DNA of 64,000 bases from an uncultured Hyphomonas sp. (GCF_963678195.1 NZ_OY782759.1:62001-126000); one strand, 5' to 3'. Positions 8,671-18,785 are shown, counted from the stretch's first letter. A program made the numbers and translations. The notes: generated from the sequence alone by a model not told the origin.

Positions 8671-9585
8671 CTAGGGCTGTGTCGGGCTGACGGTGACATT
8701 GATGTCTTTCCACAGGTCATAATCGTCTTCGGGCAATTGGTAAGGGGCACATTTGCGGACGGCACGCAACGCCACGTCGACCGCGATACCGGACCGGCCA
8801 ATCGGGCGCGAGCGCGGGCTGACCAGTTCGACATTGCCTTTCAGCGTGCCGTCACGGTTCAGCGTGATGCGCATCTGAACATCAATCTGGTCCTCCTTGG
8901 GCAGATCGGACACGCCGCGCCAGCAAGTATAGATCTGGCGGCGCATTGCTGCCTGAAGGGAGGCGGTATTGCCGCGGCGCTCCCCTGCCCCGGGGCGGGT
9001 TTCCTGGGCATCGCGCAGGACCGGCTTGTTGATCTGCGGCGGGACTTCCTCGCGCGGTTTGCGGCGTTCGTCCTCTGCCTTGTCTTTCAGGATGTCCTCG
9101 AACTCGTTCAGGAAGTCGAGATCGTCAGTGGCCTTCGGCTTCTGCTTCTCGATCAGCTTGGGCTCTTCCTTCTTGGGCGGAAGCGGCTCTTCCTTTTCAG
9201 GTTCGGGCGCAGGCTCCGGTTCGGCTTCCTCGTCCGGGATGACGACTTCTTCCTCTTCCGGGGCCGATTCCTCCTCAGGCGGAGGTTCGGGCTGCTCCTC
9301 GACTTCTTCGGGAACGGCCTCTTCTTCTTCCTGCGGCTCCTCGGCCTTCTGGACCGGGGCGATGTCGGTCACCAGGCCAATCTCGACAAAGTCGATCGGC
9401 ACATCGATGGCGCTGGCGCATTGCGGGATGCGCATCAGGATGTCGACCGGCGCAAGGCCCGGCTCCTCCTTCTGGAGGCGCTCGATCATCTTGTCGCAAT
9501 CCGACTTCTGGTGCGGCCATGACAGGACCGCCGCCGCAAGGACGGATGCGTGCACGATCGTGGAGACTGTCAGGCCGCGAAGCAT
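8671..9585 (-). CDS. tolA: TolA-like cell-envelope protein
   Basis: TolA links the inner-membrane TolQR motor to Pal and TolB at the outer membrane. A short cytoplasmic N-terminus precedes one transmembrane helix (about 7-24). Residues 80-145 are an extremely acidic Glu/Pro-rich spacer, in place of the Lys/Ala helix of enteric TolA. Residues 205-304 form the C-terminal domain, with RRQIYTCWRG and an LNRDGTLKG strand. Two cysteines in this domain (in YTCW and RKCAP) could form a disulfide. The position between tolR and tolB and the domain order support the call despite the low similarity expected for this family. Confidence 0.9.
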   Translation of the reverse strand: MLRGLTVSTIVHASVLAAAVLSWPHQKSDCDKMIERLQKEEPGLAPVDILMRIPQCASAIDVPIDFVEIGLVTDIAPVQKAEEPQEEEEAVPEEVEEQPEPPPEEESAPEEEEVVIPDEEAEPEPAPEPEKEEPLPPKKEEPKLIEKQKPKATDDLDFLNEFEDILKDKAEDERRKPREEVPPQINKPVLRDAQETRPGAGERRGNTASLQAAMRRQIYTCWRGVSDLPKEDQIDVQMRITLNRDGTLKGNVELVSPRSRPIGRSGIAVDVALRAVRKCAPYQLPEDDYDLWKDINVTVSPTQP

Positions 9586-9601
9586 TCCTGCCGGCCGCTC
9601 C

Positions 9602-10039
9602 TTATTTCTTCTGTTCCGTTACGAGGGAGACGCGCGTGTAACCAGCGGCGCGGATCTCGGACATGACTTCCATCATGGTGCCATAGGGCGTGGCTTCATC
9701 GCCGCGCACATAGATCGGCTTGTCATAGCCTTCGCCGATAATCGCCTGCAGCTGAGGCCCGAGCGATTCGACCTGAACTTCGGTGTTCTGGATGAACACC
9801 GCGCCGTCCGCCTTGATCGTGATCGCCAGCGGCGCATCGTTCGGATCTGTCTGGATCGGGCCGGACTTTGTCTTCGGCAGGTTGATGTCCTCACCCCGCA
9901 CCAGCATGGGCGCGGTGATCATGAACACGATCAGCAGGACGAGCATGACGTCCACAAAGGGCGTCACATTGATTTCGGCATTCAGAGCGCGGCGCCCGCG
10001 CCGTCCGCCTTTGCCACCGGAGCCGAGGATCATACCCAT
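9602..10039 (-). CDS. tolR: Tol-Pal motor subunit TolR
   Basis: TolR is a proton-motive-force stator subunit paired with TolQ, homologous to ExbD and MotB. I use the ATG at 10039, four bases after the tolQ stop, because earlier codons lie inside tolQ; an ATG two codons later is also possible. The basic N-terminus ([20 protein letters not shown]) leads into one transmembrane helix (about 27-46) with the conserved Asp of VDVML that carries protons. The C-terminal periplasmic domain contains TIKADGAVF and [19 protein letters not shown]. It is 145 residues long. Confidence 0.96.
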   Translation of the reverse strand: MGMILGSGGKGGRRGRRALNAEINVTPFVDVMLVLLIVFMITAPMLVRGEDINLPKTKSGPIQTDPNDAPLAITIKADGAVFIQNTEVQVESLGPQLQAIIGEGYDKPIYVRGDEATPYGTMMEVMSEIRAAGYTRVSLVTEQKK

Positions 10040-10043
10040 GCGA

Positions 10044-10757
10044 TCAGTCCCGCGCCGGATCTGACGCCCGGCGCGACAGGCGCACCAGGACATCCTGTGA
10101 GAAGGCGTCGAGCTGGTCGGCGAACCGCGTCAGGTCGCCGGTGAACTTGTTGTAGAAGATGACTGCCGGGATGGCCGCAACGAGGCCCATGCCCGTGGCG
10201 AACAGGGCTTCGGCAATCGGGCCGGCCACGGTGCCGAGACTGGTATCCTGCTGAGCAGCGATGTTGAGGAAGGCATTCATGATGCCCCACACGGTGCCGA
10301 ACAGGCCGATGAAGGGCGAAGCAGACCCGATCGTCGCCAGCACGCCGAGGCCATTGCCGGCCCGGCCAAGCTCACGGTCGATGGTGGCACGCATGGAGCG
10401 CTCTGCCCGGTTGACGAGGGCGGTCGCTTCGCCGGATCCCGGCGGGACACGGCGCGCGTCGGACCATTCCCGGGCGGCAGCCTGGAAGACGCGGCTGGCC
10501 GCATCGCCGCCACCGGAACCGGGGCGCAGGTCGAGGTCTTCAGTGCGGCCGTTCCAGAAGGCATCTTCGAACTGGCGTGCTTTCTTCCGGGCCGAGCCGA
10601 GCGAGAAGAGTTTCTCGCCGATCACGATCCAGGACCAGACCGAGGCCAGGAACAGCATGAACATGACCAGTTTGACCACCGGATCTGCCTCGAAAATGAG
10701 GGCAATCAGGGAAAAGTCGGTATTACTGGCCGCTGTGCCGATCGCTTCCGATTCCAT
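10044..10757 (-). CDS. tolQ: Tol-Pal motor subunit TolQ
   Basis: TolQ is the ExbB/MotA-type channel subunit of the Tol motor. The 237 residues have three transmembrane helices (about 25-48, 140-160, 175-200) and a large cytoplasmic loop. The family signature [20 protein letters not shown] is at about 136-155, and [20 protein letters not shown] follows. It is the first gene of the tolQRAB run. A 236-base gap separates it from ybgC upstream and contains an inverted repeat (10916-10948), so it probably has its own promoter. Confidence 0.97.
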   Translation of the reverse strand: MESEAIGTAASNTDFSLIALIFEADPVVKLVMFMLFLASVWSWIVIGEKLFSLGSARKKARQFEDAFWNGRTEDLDLRPGSGGGDAASRVFQAAAREWSDARRVPPGSGEATALVNRAERSMRATIDRELGRAGNGLGVLATIGSASPFIGLFGTVWGIMNAFLNIAAQQDTSLGTVAGPIAEALFATGMGLVAAIPAVIFYNKFTGDLTRFADQLDAFSQDVLVRLSRRASDPARD

Positions 10758-10915
10758 AGGATGAATGTGCTCCTTGAAGATGGCAGGCCGGCAGCCCGCA
10801 GATAAGGCGTGCGACCCGTGGGAACGGGCGCTTTGTGCCCCTGTTTCTACAACAATTCCGGCAGAAACACGGCAGAGCGCCCTGATTCCGCAGCTTGCCT
10901 CCCGGCTAGGTGGGA

Positions 10916-10948
10916 AGGGTTAAGAATTTGTTCGATTTTATTAACCCT
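10916..10948. promoter_or_regulatory. Inverted repeat upstream of tolQ
   Basis: AGGGTTAA and TTAACCCT are perfect 8-base arms separated by 17 bases of AT-rich sequence, in the ybgC-tolQ gap about 160 bases before tolQ. It may be an operator or part of a promoter. The TTAA spacing does not fit the TTAA-N7-TTAA CtrA box. Confidence 0.35.
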
Positions 10949-10993
10949 GCACGGGAAACAGGCAGCGCTAATTCCTTGAGCCCGGCTTATGCG

Positions 10994-11458
10994 TCAGGCT
11001 GATTCCGCGCCTGTCCAGCGATAGGCGGCAAGCGAGTCCATCATCTCGCGGACAGGCCGGCGCGCGCGCCCGTCGGCATGGATCATGACGGCGGTGATTT
11101 CCCCTTCGGCGATCACCTCCCCGTCCCGCAGGCAGGCCTGCCGGAACAGGAAACGCGGGCCGTCGAGGCCAAGATACCGCGTCCGGACCTGCAGGAGGTC
11201 ATCCACTTTCGCGGCGCGCTTATAGTCCACCGCCACACGGGTCAGCGTGAAAGCCGCCGGGTCCTCGCGGTTCAGCAGGTCCTGGTGCGAGACGCCCGCA
11301 TCACGCAGGCAGTCGGACCGGCCCCGCTCGAAAAAGCGGAGATAGTTGGCGTGATAGACCATGCCGGTGAAATCGGTGTCCTCATAATAGACACGGATCT
11401 CGATCCAGTGCTGGCGATCGGCGTCGAAATTGCGGTCATCAAGGGCAGGCAGGCTCAT
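10994..11458 (-). CDS. ybgC: Acyl-CoA thioesterase YbgC
   Basis: YbgC is a hotdog-fold thioesterase of the 4-hydroxybenzoyl-CoA type, associated with tol-pal loci across proteobacteria. The 154 residues carry the signature YYEDTDFTGMVYHANYLRFFERGR (about 24-47), with the catalytic Asp in EDTD. It lies upstream of tolQ on the same strand, in the usual order. In enteric bacteria it acts on acyl-ACP or acyl-CoA near the membrane; the substrate here is not evident from sequence. Confidence 0.94.
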   Translation of the reverse strand: MSLPALDDRNFDADRQHWIEIRVYYEDTDFTGMVYHANYLRFFERGRSDCLRDAGVSHQDLLNREDPAAFTLTRVAVDYKRAAKVDDLLQVRTRYLGLDGPRFLFRQACLRDGEVIAEGEITAVMIHADGRARRPVREMMDSLAAYRWTGAESA

Positions 11459-11509
11459 GGTTTCGCCGTATCAGAGGTGGTCTGGCGCGTCACCCCTGTT
11501 GCGCCTGCC

Positions 11510-12058
11510 TTATTCAGCCTGCACCGTCATCTCGAGCGGCGCGGTCTCATAGCCAAGGTCTGCGGCGCGCTGTTTCAGCTCGTCCAGCTTCGCCGGATCG
11601 AGCTGCGGCGTGCGCGACAGGATCCAGAGATATTTGCCATCCGGGCTGCCGACGAGCGAGGCGGAATAGTCCGGCTCCAGCGCGAGGATCCAGTAGTCGC
11701 CCTCGGCAAATGGCACCCAGGACGGCGCGAACTTGACCTTCAGCTGGCTGTTACCGGTTCCCTCCACAATCCGGGCCCGGCCTTCGGCAACCTTCTTCTT
11801 GCCGTCCAGCGTGTCCTTGAAACAGGTGTTCGTGACAGAGACCGTCCCGTCATCATTGATGCCATATTCGGCGGTCACGCCTGTGCAGTCGCGCTCGAAC
11901 CAGTTGGGATAGCGGGCAATCTCGTACCAGAGCCCGGCATAGCGGGTCAGGTCCACCGAGGAGACCGTCTGCGGGGCAGACGATTCATCGCGATAGTCGG
12001 GCTGGCTTGCGCAGGCGGTGAGCAAAAGGGCGGAAATGGCAGGAATGGCAAATCTCAT
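11510..12058 (-). CDS. blc: Outer-membrane lipoprotein Blc (bacterial lipocalin)
   Basis: The signal peptide ends in the lipobox LLLTAC, so the protein is lipidated. The lipocalin motif GLWYEIARYPNWFERDC (about 46-62) contains the invariant GxW. Later strands include DYWILALEPDYSASLVGSP and the conserved YLWILSRTP. The 182-residue length matches the family. Bacterial lipocalins bind lysophospholipids or fatty acids at the outer membrane and respond to envelope stress. It has no obvious operon partner: ybgC ends the run upstream and the hydrolase at 12119-13114 has its own gap. Confidence 0.94.
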   Translation of the reverse strand: MRFAIPAISALLLTACASQPDYRDESSAPQTVSSVDLTRYAGLWYEIARYPNWFERDCTGVTAEYGINDDGTVSVTNTCFKDTLDGKKKVAEGRARIVEGTGNSQLKVKFAPSWVPFAEGDYWILALEPDYSASLVGSPDGKYLWILSRTPQLDPAKLDELKQRAADLGYETAPLEMTVQAE

Positions 12059-12118
12059 GGGAAAATCTCCTTCCCTAAGATACGCGCGAAACCGGGCGCC
12101 GGTTTCACGGCAGTTACA

Positions 12119-13114
12119 TCAGCCGCCTTCCGCCGGCTCCGCCGGGTCCGGTTCCGGCGCGTTCAGGCCCGCCAGGAAGGCACGCAGGTCACCGGCGGTT
12201 TCAGCGGCCAGTTCTTCCTGCGGCAGGTGCCCGGCATCTGGATAGATGACCAGCTCCGCCCCCGGGATGGCGTCGGCAAACTTGCGCGCCGCAGCCACCG
12301 GGATCAGCTTGTCCTGCTCGCCATGCAGGATCAGGGTGGGCACATTGAGGCCGGACAGGGCGTCTTTGGTCGCCCATACGCGGTCCCTTCCCCCGGAAGT
12401 CAGCGCCATCAGCGCATCGCGGTGGCATGGCGCCCGGGCGAGCGCAGTGTAGCGATTGACCATCTCATCGGTCGCAAGATCCGGATTGGCGAAACTGTCC
12501 CTCAGGCCATCGCGCACAAGCCAGGTCATGTCGGTATTCTTCATCAGGCGCCGGGCCACCGGGTTCGACAGGAGCTTGAACACGAGGGGGTCTGATTTTT
12601 CTTCCTGCGCATTTTCAGGCCAGCCTGACGCATCGACCAGAACCAGCGCATCAAGCCGCGACGGATGGGCCAGCGCATAGGCCCAGGCAACGCCGCCGCC
12701 CATGGAATTGCCGGCAAGCGTGAATTTCTCGATGCCCAGGGCCTTCGTCACCGCGTCGACTGTCTCGACGAATTGTCCGGTGCCGATCCGCTCTCCTTCC
12801 AGGCAGTTGGTCAGGCCATGGCCGGGCAGGTCCAGCGAGATCACGCGGTAATCGCGCTTCAGATTCGCAACCCATGGCTCCCATGTGTGCAATGAGGAGG
12901 AAAATCCGTGCACCAACACAATTGCCGGCGCATCGCGCGGCCCGACATCGCGATAATGGACGCGCAGGCCATTTTCGAGCGGAAGCGTCCGGCTGTCCGA
13001 ATTGGCATAGACAAGTTCGAGCCGGTCATAGCCAATGTCGGCGCGCTGCAAGGCAAACCAGCCAGCAGCCAAAATCGCGACAAAGGTAAGCAGAACCACC
13101 AGAAAACGGCGCAT
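12119..13114 (-). CDS. Membrane-anchored alpha/beta hydrolase
   Basis: An N-terminal hydrophobic segment (residues 4-22) is a signal anchor or uncleaved signal peptide. The alpha/beta hydrolase fold follows, with oxyanion motif HGFSSS (69-74) and nucleophile elbow GNSMGG (135-140, Ser137). The other likely triad residues are Asp268 (GEQD) and His296 (GHLP). The 331-residue size is typical of the MhpC-like group. The C-terminus is Pro/Glu-rich. The substrate cannot be read from sequence; an esterase or lipase role is possible. Confidence 0.9.
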   Translation of the reverse strand: MRRFLVVLLTFVAILAAGWFALQRADIGYDRLELVYANSDSRTLPLENGLRVHYRDVGPRDAPAIVLVHGFSSSLHTWEPWVANLKRDYRVISLDLPGHGLTNCLEGERIGTGQFVETVDAVTKALGIEKFTLAGNSMGGGVAWAYALAHPSRLDALVLVDASGWPENAQEEKSDPLVFKLLSNPVARRLMKNTDMTWLVRDGLRDSFANPDLATDEMVNRYTALARAPCHRDALMALTSGGRDRVWATKDALSGLNVPTLILHGEQDKLIPVAAARKFADAIPGAELVIYPDAGHLPQEELAAETAGDLRAFLAGLNAPEPDPAEPAEGG

Positions 13115-13196
13115 ACCCGTTTCCTTCCTCCCGGTTGATTTCTGAATCAGGCCGGCAGAGTAAGCGCGCCCGGTCCTGCCCTGTCAATTACGGGAC

Positions 13197-13940
13197 TCAC
13201 CTGAAGCCACAGACCGCGCAGGCTTTGTCGGGCCGAAGCGCGACGGTTCGCGATTCGCCACCAAGCCCGTTGATCAGAAGCACGCGTCCAATGAGGGGCC
13301 GGCCCGCACCGGTGATCAGCTTCACCGCTTCCATCGCCATGGCAGAGCCCGTCATGCCGGTCAGTGCACCGACCACGCCGACCTCATCACAGGCTTCTGC
13401 GTCCGGCGGGGTTTCCGGCACCCAGCACCTGTAGCAAGGTGCGCCAGGCTCCACACCGGAGGCAAAAACGCTGACCTGACCGTTCCAGCCGGCCGCGGCA
13501 CCATGCACCATGGCCCGGCCGGTCTCGTGCGCAAGCCGGTTCAGCGCATAGCGCGTGGGGAAATTGTCGCAGGCATCTATCAGGATCTCACCGCCCGGCG
13601 TCGCACCTTCGTCAAAGCGCTCTGCTTTCACGTCCACATTTATAGACGGGTCCATCTCGCGCAGCCGGGCCGCCAGCGTTTTCGCCTTCAGCGCGCCAAT
13701 TTCTTCATCCGTAAACTGAATCTGTCTCTGAAGATTTGAGCGTTCGACCCGGTCATCGTCCCAGAGTTCAATTTTCCCGACCCCGGCCGCTGCAAGATAC
13801 AGCGCGCAAGGCCCGCCCAGCGCACCTGCGCCGATAATGGACACATGCGACCTGCGCAGCTTCTGTACGCCGGGTCCGCCAATCTCCTTCAGCAGGATAT
13901 GGCGGCGGTGACGGTCCAGTTCCTCAGGTGTCAGGCTCAT
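13197..13940 (-). CDS. E1-like adenylyltransferase of the ThiF/MoeB/HesA family
   Basis: This family adenylates the C-terminal Gly of ubiquitin-like sulfur carriers (ThiS, MoaD). The Rossmann motif is GAGALGG (37-43), then DDDRVERSNLQRQ and DACDNFPTRY. Zinc ligands are Cys169/Cys172 and Cys241/Cys244. Cys184 (ACDEVGVVG) aligns with the catalytic cysteine region of ThiF. There is no C-terminal rhodanese domain (247 residues), so it could serve thiamine or molybdenum cofactor synthesis. Its start overlaps nadD by four bases (ATGA). No thiS or moaD gene is nearby to decide. Confidence 0.92.
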   Translation of the reverse strand: MSLTPEELDRHRRHILLKEIGGPGVQKLRRSHVSIIGAGALGGPCALYLAAAGVGKIELWDDDRVERSNLQRQIQFTDEEIGALKAKTLAARLREMDPSINVDVKAERFDEGATPGGEILIDACDNFPTRYALNRLAHETGRAMVHGAAAGWNGQVSVFASGVEPGAPCYRCWVPETPPDAEACDEVGVVGALTGMTGSAMAMEAVKLITGAGRPLIGRVLLINGLGGESRTVALRPDKACAVCGFR

Positions 13941-14533
13941 GCCTTCCCCTCCCGGATGGCGGTGGAGGACGACTTATCCAGCGGGCCTTTCAGATAGATC
14001 CAGGCCGGCGCCGCCAGGTCCGGCAGCAGCGGGGCGTAAGCTTCCGCAATCCGGTCTTTCGCGAAGGTACGGGCAAATTTCGAATTGCGAGCGCCAGGAC
14101 CCACACCCGGCCGGGCGACGATTGCGATAGGCATGAGCCGGGCAATGTCCCGCCAGCGCCGCCACTGGTGGAAACCGGCCATATTGTCGGCGCCCATCAA
14201 CCAGACGAAATCCGCATCTGGCGCATGGGAGACCAGCGTCAGCAGCGTCTGCCATGAATAGGTGTAACCCAGCTGCTGCTCGATGTCGGTGACGATCATG
14301 CGCGGATGATGCCCCGCGATGGCTTCAGCCGACGCAAGACGTGCGTTGAAGTCGCCATGGTCTGATTTCAGTGGATTACCGCGTGCGACGATCCACCAGA
14401 CCCAGTCGAGCTGCAGCCGTTTCATCGCCGTTTCGGCAAGGTGGAGATGACCGGTATGGGCCGGATTGAAGCTGCCACCGAACAGGCCGATGCGCAGCCC
14501 CTTTGCAGGACCCGGTAACCGGACTGGCCTCAA
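13937..14533 (-). CDS. nadD: Nicotinate-nucleotide adenylyltransferase NadD
   Basis: NadD converts nicotinate mononucleotide to deamido-NAD in NAD synthesis. The nucleotidyltransferase motif [12 protein letters not shown] is at 19-30 (the H-x-G-H in HTGH), and the C-terminal SSSTAIR matches ISSTxIR. The length is 198 residues. The start appears to be TTG, overlapping the proA stop as TTGA; no ATG or GTG fits before the GGSFNP motif. The proA-nadD pair is a common alphaproteobacterial order (usually followed by rsfS). Here the next gene is an E1-like protein, not rsfS. Confidence 0.95.
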   Translation of the reverse strand: MRPVRLPGPAKGLRIGLFGGSFNPAHTGHLHLAETAMKRLQLDWVWWIVARGNPLKSDHGDFNARLASAEAIAGHHPRMIVTDIEQQLGYTYSWQTLLTLVSHAPDADFVWLMGADNMAGFHQWRRWRDIARLMPIAIVARPGVGPGARNSKFARTFAKDRIAEAYAPLLPDLAAPAWIYLKGPLDKSSSTAIREGKA

Positions 14534-15816
14534 GAACGGACCTGCCCCTTGCCGCGGACGAGGTATTTATACGTCGTGAGCTGTTCTGCCCCGACCGGTC
14601 CCCGCGCATGGATGCGGCCCGTCGCGATGCCGATTTCCGCGCCCATGCCAAACTCGCCGCCATCAGCGAACTGGGACGACGCATTGTGCAGCAGGATGGC
14701 GCTGTCGACATCGGCGAAGAATTTGTCGGCCACGGCCTGATCTTCGGTAATCACCACTTCGGTGTGGCCGGATGACCAGCGGGAGATGTGCGCCAGTGCG
14801 CCATCAATCCCGTCCACAACCGCCACGGCCAGGATCGGCGCGAGATATTCCGTTGCCCAGTCCTCTTCGGTGGCAGGCTTCATGTCGGCCACAATGGCGC
14901 GGGCGCGTTCGTCGCCGCGCAGCTCGCAGCCGGCCTCTTTCAGCGCTTCGGCGAGTTTCGGCAGCAGCGTGTCTGCGATTGCGGAATCGACCAGCAGCGT
15001 CTCGGCCGAGCCGCAAATGCCGGTGCGGCGCATCTTGGCGTTGACGACAATCGAGACCGCTTTTTCCGGATCGGCAGCCTTGTCGACATAGACGTGGCAA
15101 AGGCCTTCGAGGTGGCCGATCACCGGCACGCGGGCATCCATCTGCACGCGTTCAACGAGGCCGCGCCCGCCGCGGGGCACGATCACATCAATTTCTCCGT
15201 CGAGCCCGGCCAGAAGATGGCCGACGGCTTCACGGTCCTGCGTCGGGACCAGCTGGATGGCATCCTGCGGCAGGCCTTCTTTCTCAAGCGCGCCGCGCAT
15301 GGCGCCGACCAGCGCGCGGGATGAGCGGGCACTTTCCGAGCCGCAGCGCAGGATCGCGGCATTGCCGGAGCGCAGGCAAAGCGCACCGGCGTCTGCCGTC
15401 ACATTCGGGCGACTCTCATAGATGATACCGATGACGCCCAGCGGCACGGCAACGCGCGCAATGTCGAGGCCGGACGGCACGGTCCATCGGGCGAGTTCGC
15501 GGCCAATCGGATCGGCCAGGCCTGCAACGGCTTCAACGCCGCCGGCGATGCCTTCGACACGGGCCTCGTCCAGCGCCAGCCGGTCGAGCATGGCTGCGTC
15601 CAGGCCCTTGGCCCGGGCGGCTTCCATGTCTTCTGCGTTGGCAGCGAGGATCTCCGGCGCAGCGGCACGAATGGCGGCAGCGATGGCTTTCAGGCCGCGG
15701 GTACGGTCCTCTGCGGTGAGCTTGCCGAGCGCGCGGGAAGCTGCCCGGGCGTTCCGGCCCAGTTGCAGCATGGTTTCAGCGAGATCGGCGTTCGGTGCGG
15801 GTGTCTGAATAGTCAT
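14530..15816 (-). CDS. proA: Gamma-glutamyl phosphate reductase ProA
   Basis: ProA reduces gamma-glutamyl phosphate to glutamate semialdehyde, the second step of proline synthesis. I chose the ATG at 15816 over a longer frame because homologs start just before the conserved helix ([20 protein letters not shown]). The aldehyde dehydrogenase superfamily features include [13 protein letters not shown], a conserved LIVPRGG-like segment ([10 protein letters not shown]) and the catalytic cysteine in [13 protein letters not shown]. The 428 residues match the family. proB is not in the window. Confidence 0.97.
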   Translation of the reverse strand: MTIQTPAPNADLAETMLQLGRNARAASRALGKLTAEDRTRGLKAIAAAIRAAAPEILAANAEDMEAARAKGLDAAMLDRLALDEARVEGIAGGVEAVAGLADPIGRELARWTVPSGLDIARVAVPLGVIGIIYESRPNVTADAGALCLRSGNAAILRCGSESARSSRALVGAMRGALEKEGLPQDAIQLVPTQDREAVGHLLAGLDGEIDVIVPRGGRGLVERVQMDARVPVIGHLEGLCHVYVDKAADPEKAVSIVVNAKMRRTGICGSAETLLVDSAIADTLLPKLAEALKEAGCELRGDERARAIVADMKPATEEDWATEYLAPILAVAVVDGIDGALAHISRWSSGHTEVVITEDQAVADKFFADVDSAILLHNASSQFADGGEFGMGAEIGIATGRIHARGPVGAEQLTTYKYLVRGKGQVRS

Positions 15817-15945
15817 AGGGTTCAAGTGCCGTAAACGCGCCCGGGCCGCAAGGGTTCCGCCTGCAGCTGCAGGCCGGACATGGGCTGACAAGCGGGCGGA
15901 ACAGACTAAAGTCACCTGCAAGAAAAAGACAGGCCGGAGGACCCC

Positions 15946-17514
15946 ATGATCGACACAGAGGCAATGCCCTTCCTGGCGGATATTCCCCGCGTTCAGGCTC
16001 AGGTGCGCCCGGACGAGACCGCTTTCTGGTTCGAAGGCGAGACGACGACCTATCAGGACCTCGACACCTATTCCAGCCAGGTCGCCAACGGGCTGATCGG
16101 CGCGGGCATCGAACCGGATGACCGGGTCGGCTACCTCGCGAAGAACACATCACAATATTATGAGATGCTGTTCGGGGCCGCCAAGGCGCGGGCCGTGATG
16201 ACCGCCGTCAACACCCGGCTCGCCGCGCCGGAGGTTCAGTTCATCCTGTCAGACGCCGCCGCAAAAGTGCTGTTCGTCGGCAAGGATTTCTACGCCATGG
16301 CCGAAGAGATCCGCGCAGAGCTGCCGGATCTCGTTCAGATCATCGCCATTGATGGCGGCCATCCCGAATGGCCGGACTATCGCGAATGGCGCGACAGCCA
16401 GAGCGCCGCCCTGCCCGGCCTGACCCCCAAGGCAGACGATGATGTGATCCAGCTCTACACGTCCGGCACCACCGGCCTGCCGAAAGGCGTGCAGCTGACC
16501 AATGCAAACTATCACGCCCTGTTCGAACAGGCCGGCCAGCTGGAATGGTCGAGCTATGGCGCTGGCGAAGGCGTGATGAATGCGATGCCGCTGTTCCATG
16601 TGGCCGGGGTCAATCTCGGCCTGCTGGGCGCAATCCAGGGCGCACGCACCGTGGTGCTGCGCGAGATCGATCCGCAGGTCATCCTCAGCCTGATCGAAGA
16701 GCAGGACATCATGCACGCCTTCTGGGTGCCCGCGGTAATCCTGATGCTGACCCAGCAGCCGAATGTGCGCGACATCGACTGGAGCAATATGAAGCAGGTC
16801 TTTTATGGCGCCTCCCCCATCACAGAGAGCCTGCTGCTGGAAGCGCAGGAGATCATGGGCGCGCGCTTTACCCAGCTTTACGGCCTGACAGAAACAGTCG
16901 GTGCGGCGACCTTCCTGCCGCCTGAGGCGCACAACCCGTCCTGGGGCAAGCTGCGCTCCTGCGGCGTGCCCTATCCGGGTGCGGTGATCCGCTGTGTCGA
17001 CGAGACCGGTGAACCGGTACCGGCTGGCGAGGTCGGCGAGATCGTCATCAAGGCCGGCTTTGTCATGAAGGGCTACTGGAACCGTCCGGATGCGACTGAA
17101 GAGTCGATCCGCAATGGCTTCTTCCATACCGGCGATGCCGGCTATTTCGACGAGGACGGATTCCTCTACATCCACGACCGGGTGAAGGACATGATCGTGT
17201 CCGGCGGAGAGAATGTCTATCCGGCGGAAGTCGAGAACGCGATCTTCGGGCATCCGGCCGTGGCCGATGTCGCCGTGATCGGTGTGCCCGATGAAAAATG
17301 GGGCGAGGCGGTCAAGGCGATCGTCGTGGCCAAGCCGGGCGAGACGCCGACGCCAGAAAGCATTATCGCCTGGGCACAGGAACGCATCGCCGGATATAAA
17401 TGTCCGAAGTCTGTCGATGTGATCGAGGCCCTGCCCCGCAACCCGTCCGGCAAGATCCTGCGCAAGGATTTGCGCGAACCCTACTGGAAAGACAGGGACC
17501 GGCGGGTGGGCTGA
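15946..17514 (+). CDS. Acyl-CoA synthetase, AMP-binding (FadD family)
   Basis: The enzyme activates a carboxylic acid with ATP and CoA. The P-loop [10 protein letters not shown] is at 172-181. Later motifs are [26 protein letters not shown] and the C-terminal NPSGKILRK with its catalytic Lys. The 522 residues are typical of medium/long-chain or aryl acyl-CoA ligases. The substrate is not clear from sequence. The GGAGG site lies 7 bases before the ATG. It is transcribed divergently from proA. Confidence 0.93.
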   Translation: MIDTEAMPFLADIPRVQAQVRPDETAFWFEGETTTYQDLDTYSSQVANGLIGAGIEPDDRVGYLAKNTSQYYEMLFGAAKARAVMTAVNTRLAAPEVQFILSDAAAKVLFVGKDFYAMAEEIRAELPDLVQIIAIDGGHPEWPDYREWRDSQSAALPGLTPKADDDVIQLYTSGTTGLPKGVQLTNANYHALFEQAGQLEWSSYGAGEGVMNAMPLFHVAGVNLGLLGAIQGARTVVLREIDPQVILSLIEEQDIMHAFWVPAVILMLTQQPNVRDIDWSNMKQVFYGASPITESLLLEAQEIMGARFTQLYGLTETVGAATFLPPEAHNPSWGKLRSCGVPYPGAVIRCVDETGEPVPAGEVGEIVIKAGFVMKGYWNRPDATEESIRNGFFHTGDAGYFDEDGFLYIHDRVKDMIVSGGENVYPAEVENAIFGHPAVADVAVIGVPDEKWGEAVKAIVVAKPGETPTPESIIAWAQERIAGYKCPKSVDVIEALPRNPSGKILRKDLREPYWKDRDRRVG

Positions 17515-17848
17515 GCCCCTCCATCGGGCGTCTGTGCCCGCATAGGACACCCTCACCTGCCTCGCCCTGTTCCAGGCTGAGACATGCCCCCGCTCTCATG
17601 GCGGGACAGGAAGACTGTTGTGCCTGCCGGCTTGATGCGCAGCGGACGCCCGAGCACTCCCTCCGGACTGATTATGGTTACCCATCCGTACACTAAATAA
17701 ATCCGGAAAACGCGGCAAACAGGTTCCATTCCAGCCAATTCAACAGATTGGCGAAAACAGGTGGAAAGCTTTTCGGGGGATTTTCGACCGCAATGTTCAG
17801 ACACGCGGCGGATCCGGCCTATCCGGTGCGCCGCACAGGGAGACGAGC
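17515..17848. other. Gene-free gap of 334 bases
   Basis: The gap between two plus-strand genes contains an AT-rich stretch (about 17690-17710) that could hold a promoter for the membrane gene at 17849. A short minus-strand frame here (17553-17804) has no ribosome site or recognisable composition and is not called. I see no strong terminator. Confidence 0.5.
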
Positions 17849-18256
17849 ATGAAAGACTGGCAGATATTCTTCTGGACCGCCGCCTTCTTCAACTTTGCAA
17901 TCGGCGCGCCACTTTTCATCTCCCCGGAGATGATGGTCGGCATGACCGGCACGGTAGAAGCCGTCGACCCGGCACTGATGAAAGTCACCGGCGCACTCGT
18001 TCTCTGCTTCGGCGTCGTCTATGCGATTGTCGGCGGAGACCCGCAACGCTACCGCCCGGTCGTCTGGGCTGGCCTGCTCGGCAAGCTGGGCGTGGCCTAT
18101 GTCTACCTTCCGGACTGGTATCAGGGCACGATCCCGTTCACGACGACTTTGATCGTCCTGATGGACGTCGGCTTTATCGCCGCCTTCCTCTATTTCCTGC
18201 TGCGGCCAACCCAGAAGACATCTGGCTTCCAGGCCAATCGTGCGGTGAGTTCGTAA
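17849..18256 (+). CDS. Small four-helix membrane protein
   Basis: The 135 residues form about four transmembrane helices (roughly 5-25, 43-62, 70-88, 97-117) with short polar loops. No catalytic motif is visible. A GGGAGACGAGC stretch just before the ATG provides a ribosome site. I do not recognise the family with confidence. It resembles small conserved membrane proteins of unknown function found in many alphaproteobacteria. It is followed by a 227-base gap and a convergent Sel1-like gene. Confidence 0.7.
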   Translation: MKDWQIFFWTAAFFNFAIGAPLFISPEMMVGMTGTVEAVDPALMKVTGALVLCFGVVYAIVGGDPQRYRPVVWAGLLGKLGVAYVYLPDWYQGTIPFTTTLIVLMDVGFIAAFLYFLLRPTQKTSGFQANRAVSS

Positions 18257-18483
18257 GGATCCCCACAAGAAAGAGGGCTCATGCAAGCCGTCTTCTTTCC
18301 TTGCGGCTGACCGCAACTCAAGTGGCCTCCGGTGTGCGCCCCCCATACGCATTGCACCGGGGGCCCAATTCTTTTCCGGAACAGCGCGCAGGCGCACACC
18401 TCCCGCCCGTCCGCACCCGCACATCCCCATGCGGGCGACGGCCTGGAGGCCTGTGACGCAGAGCTGACCGCGCGGAGGCGTCT

Positions 18484-18753
18484 TTAGTGAGCGAGTTTCA
18501 GCCAGTCGCGCGCAGCGGACAGGGCGGTCTTCACTTCTTCCGACGTCAGAAGCTCAGCCATTTCCTGGCGCTGGATCTTTGCCTCGTCATGTCCGCGGGA
18601 AGCGGCGAGGTTGAACCATTTGTGCGCGGCGACCAGATCGACATCCGCATCGATCCCGGCAGCGCAGACAAGGCCAGCCTGGTAAAGGTCTTCCGAGCAA
18701 GCGTCAGCGCCCAACAGGGCTCCTGGCGGCAAAGGCATATCTGAATAGGGCAT
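18484..18753 (-). CDS. Short Sel1-like repeat protein
   Basis: The 89 residues contain one Sel1-like repeat (about 24-60): LYQAGLVCAAG-DADVDLVAAHKWFNLAASRGH. The AHKWFNLAA/RGH pattern is characteristic. An upstream half-repeat precedes it and a helix (70-89) follows. Sel1/TPR proteins usually bind other proteins. No signal peptide is visible, so it is likely cytoplasmic. An AGGAG ribosome site lies 6 bases before the ATG. A structured region with competing hairpins (18786-18850) lies just upstream. Confidence 0.75.
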   Translation of the reverse strand: MPYSDMPLPPGALLGADACSEDLYQAGLVCAAGIDADVDLVAAHKWFNLAASRGHDEAKIQRQEMAELLTSEEVKTALSAARDWLKLAH

Positions 18754-18785
18754 CTCGTTCTCCTGTCACCCATGTTCCCGTCAGC

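Noticed and set aside
16249-17556. A 435-codon open frame on the minus strand, antisense to the acyl-CoA synthetase
   Set aside because: Shadow frame; the sense gene has all AMP-binding motifs.
17553-17804. Small minus-strand frame of 83 codons in a gap
   Set aside because: No ribosome site, no recognised motif and the composition looks random.
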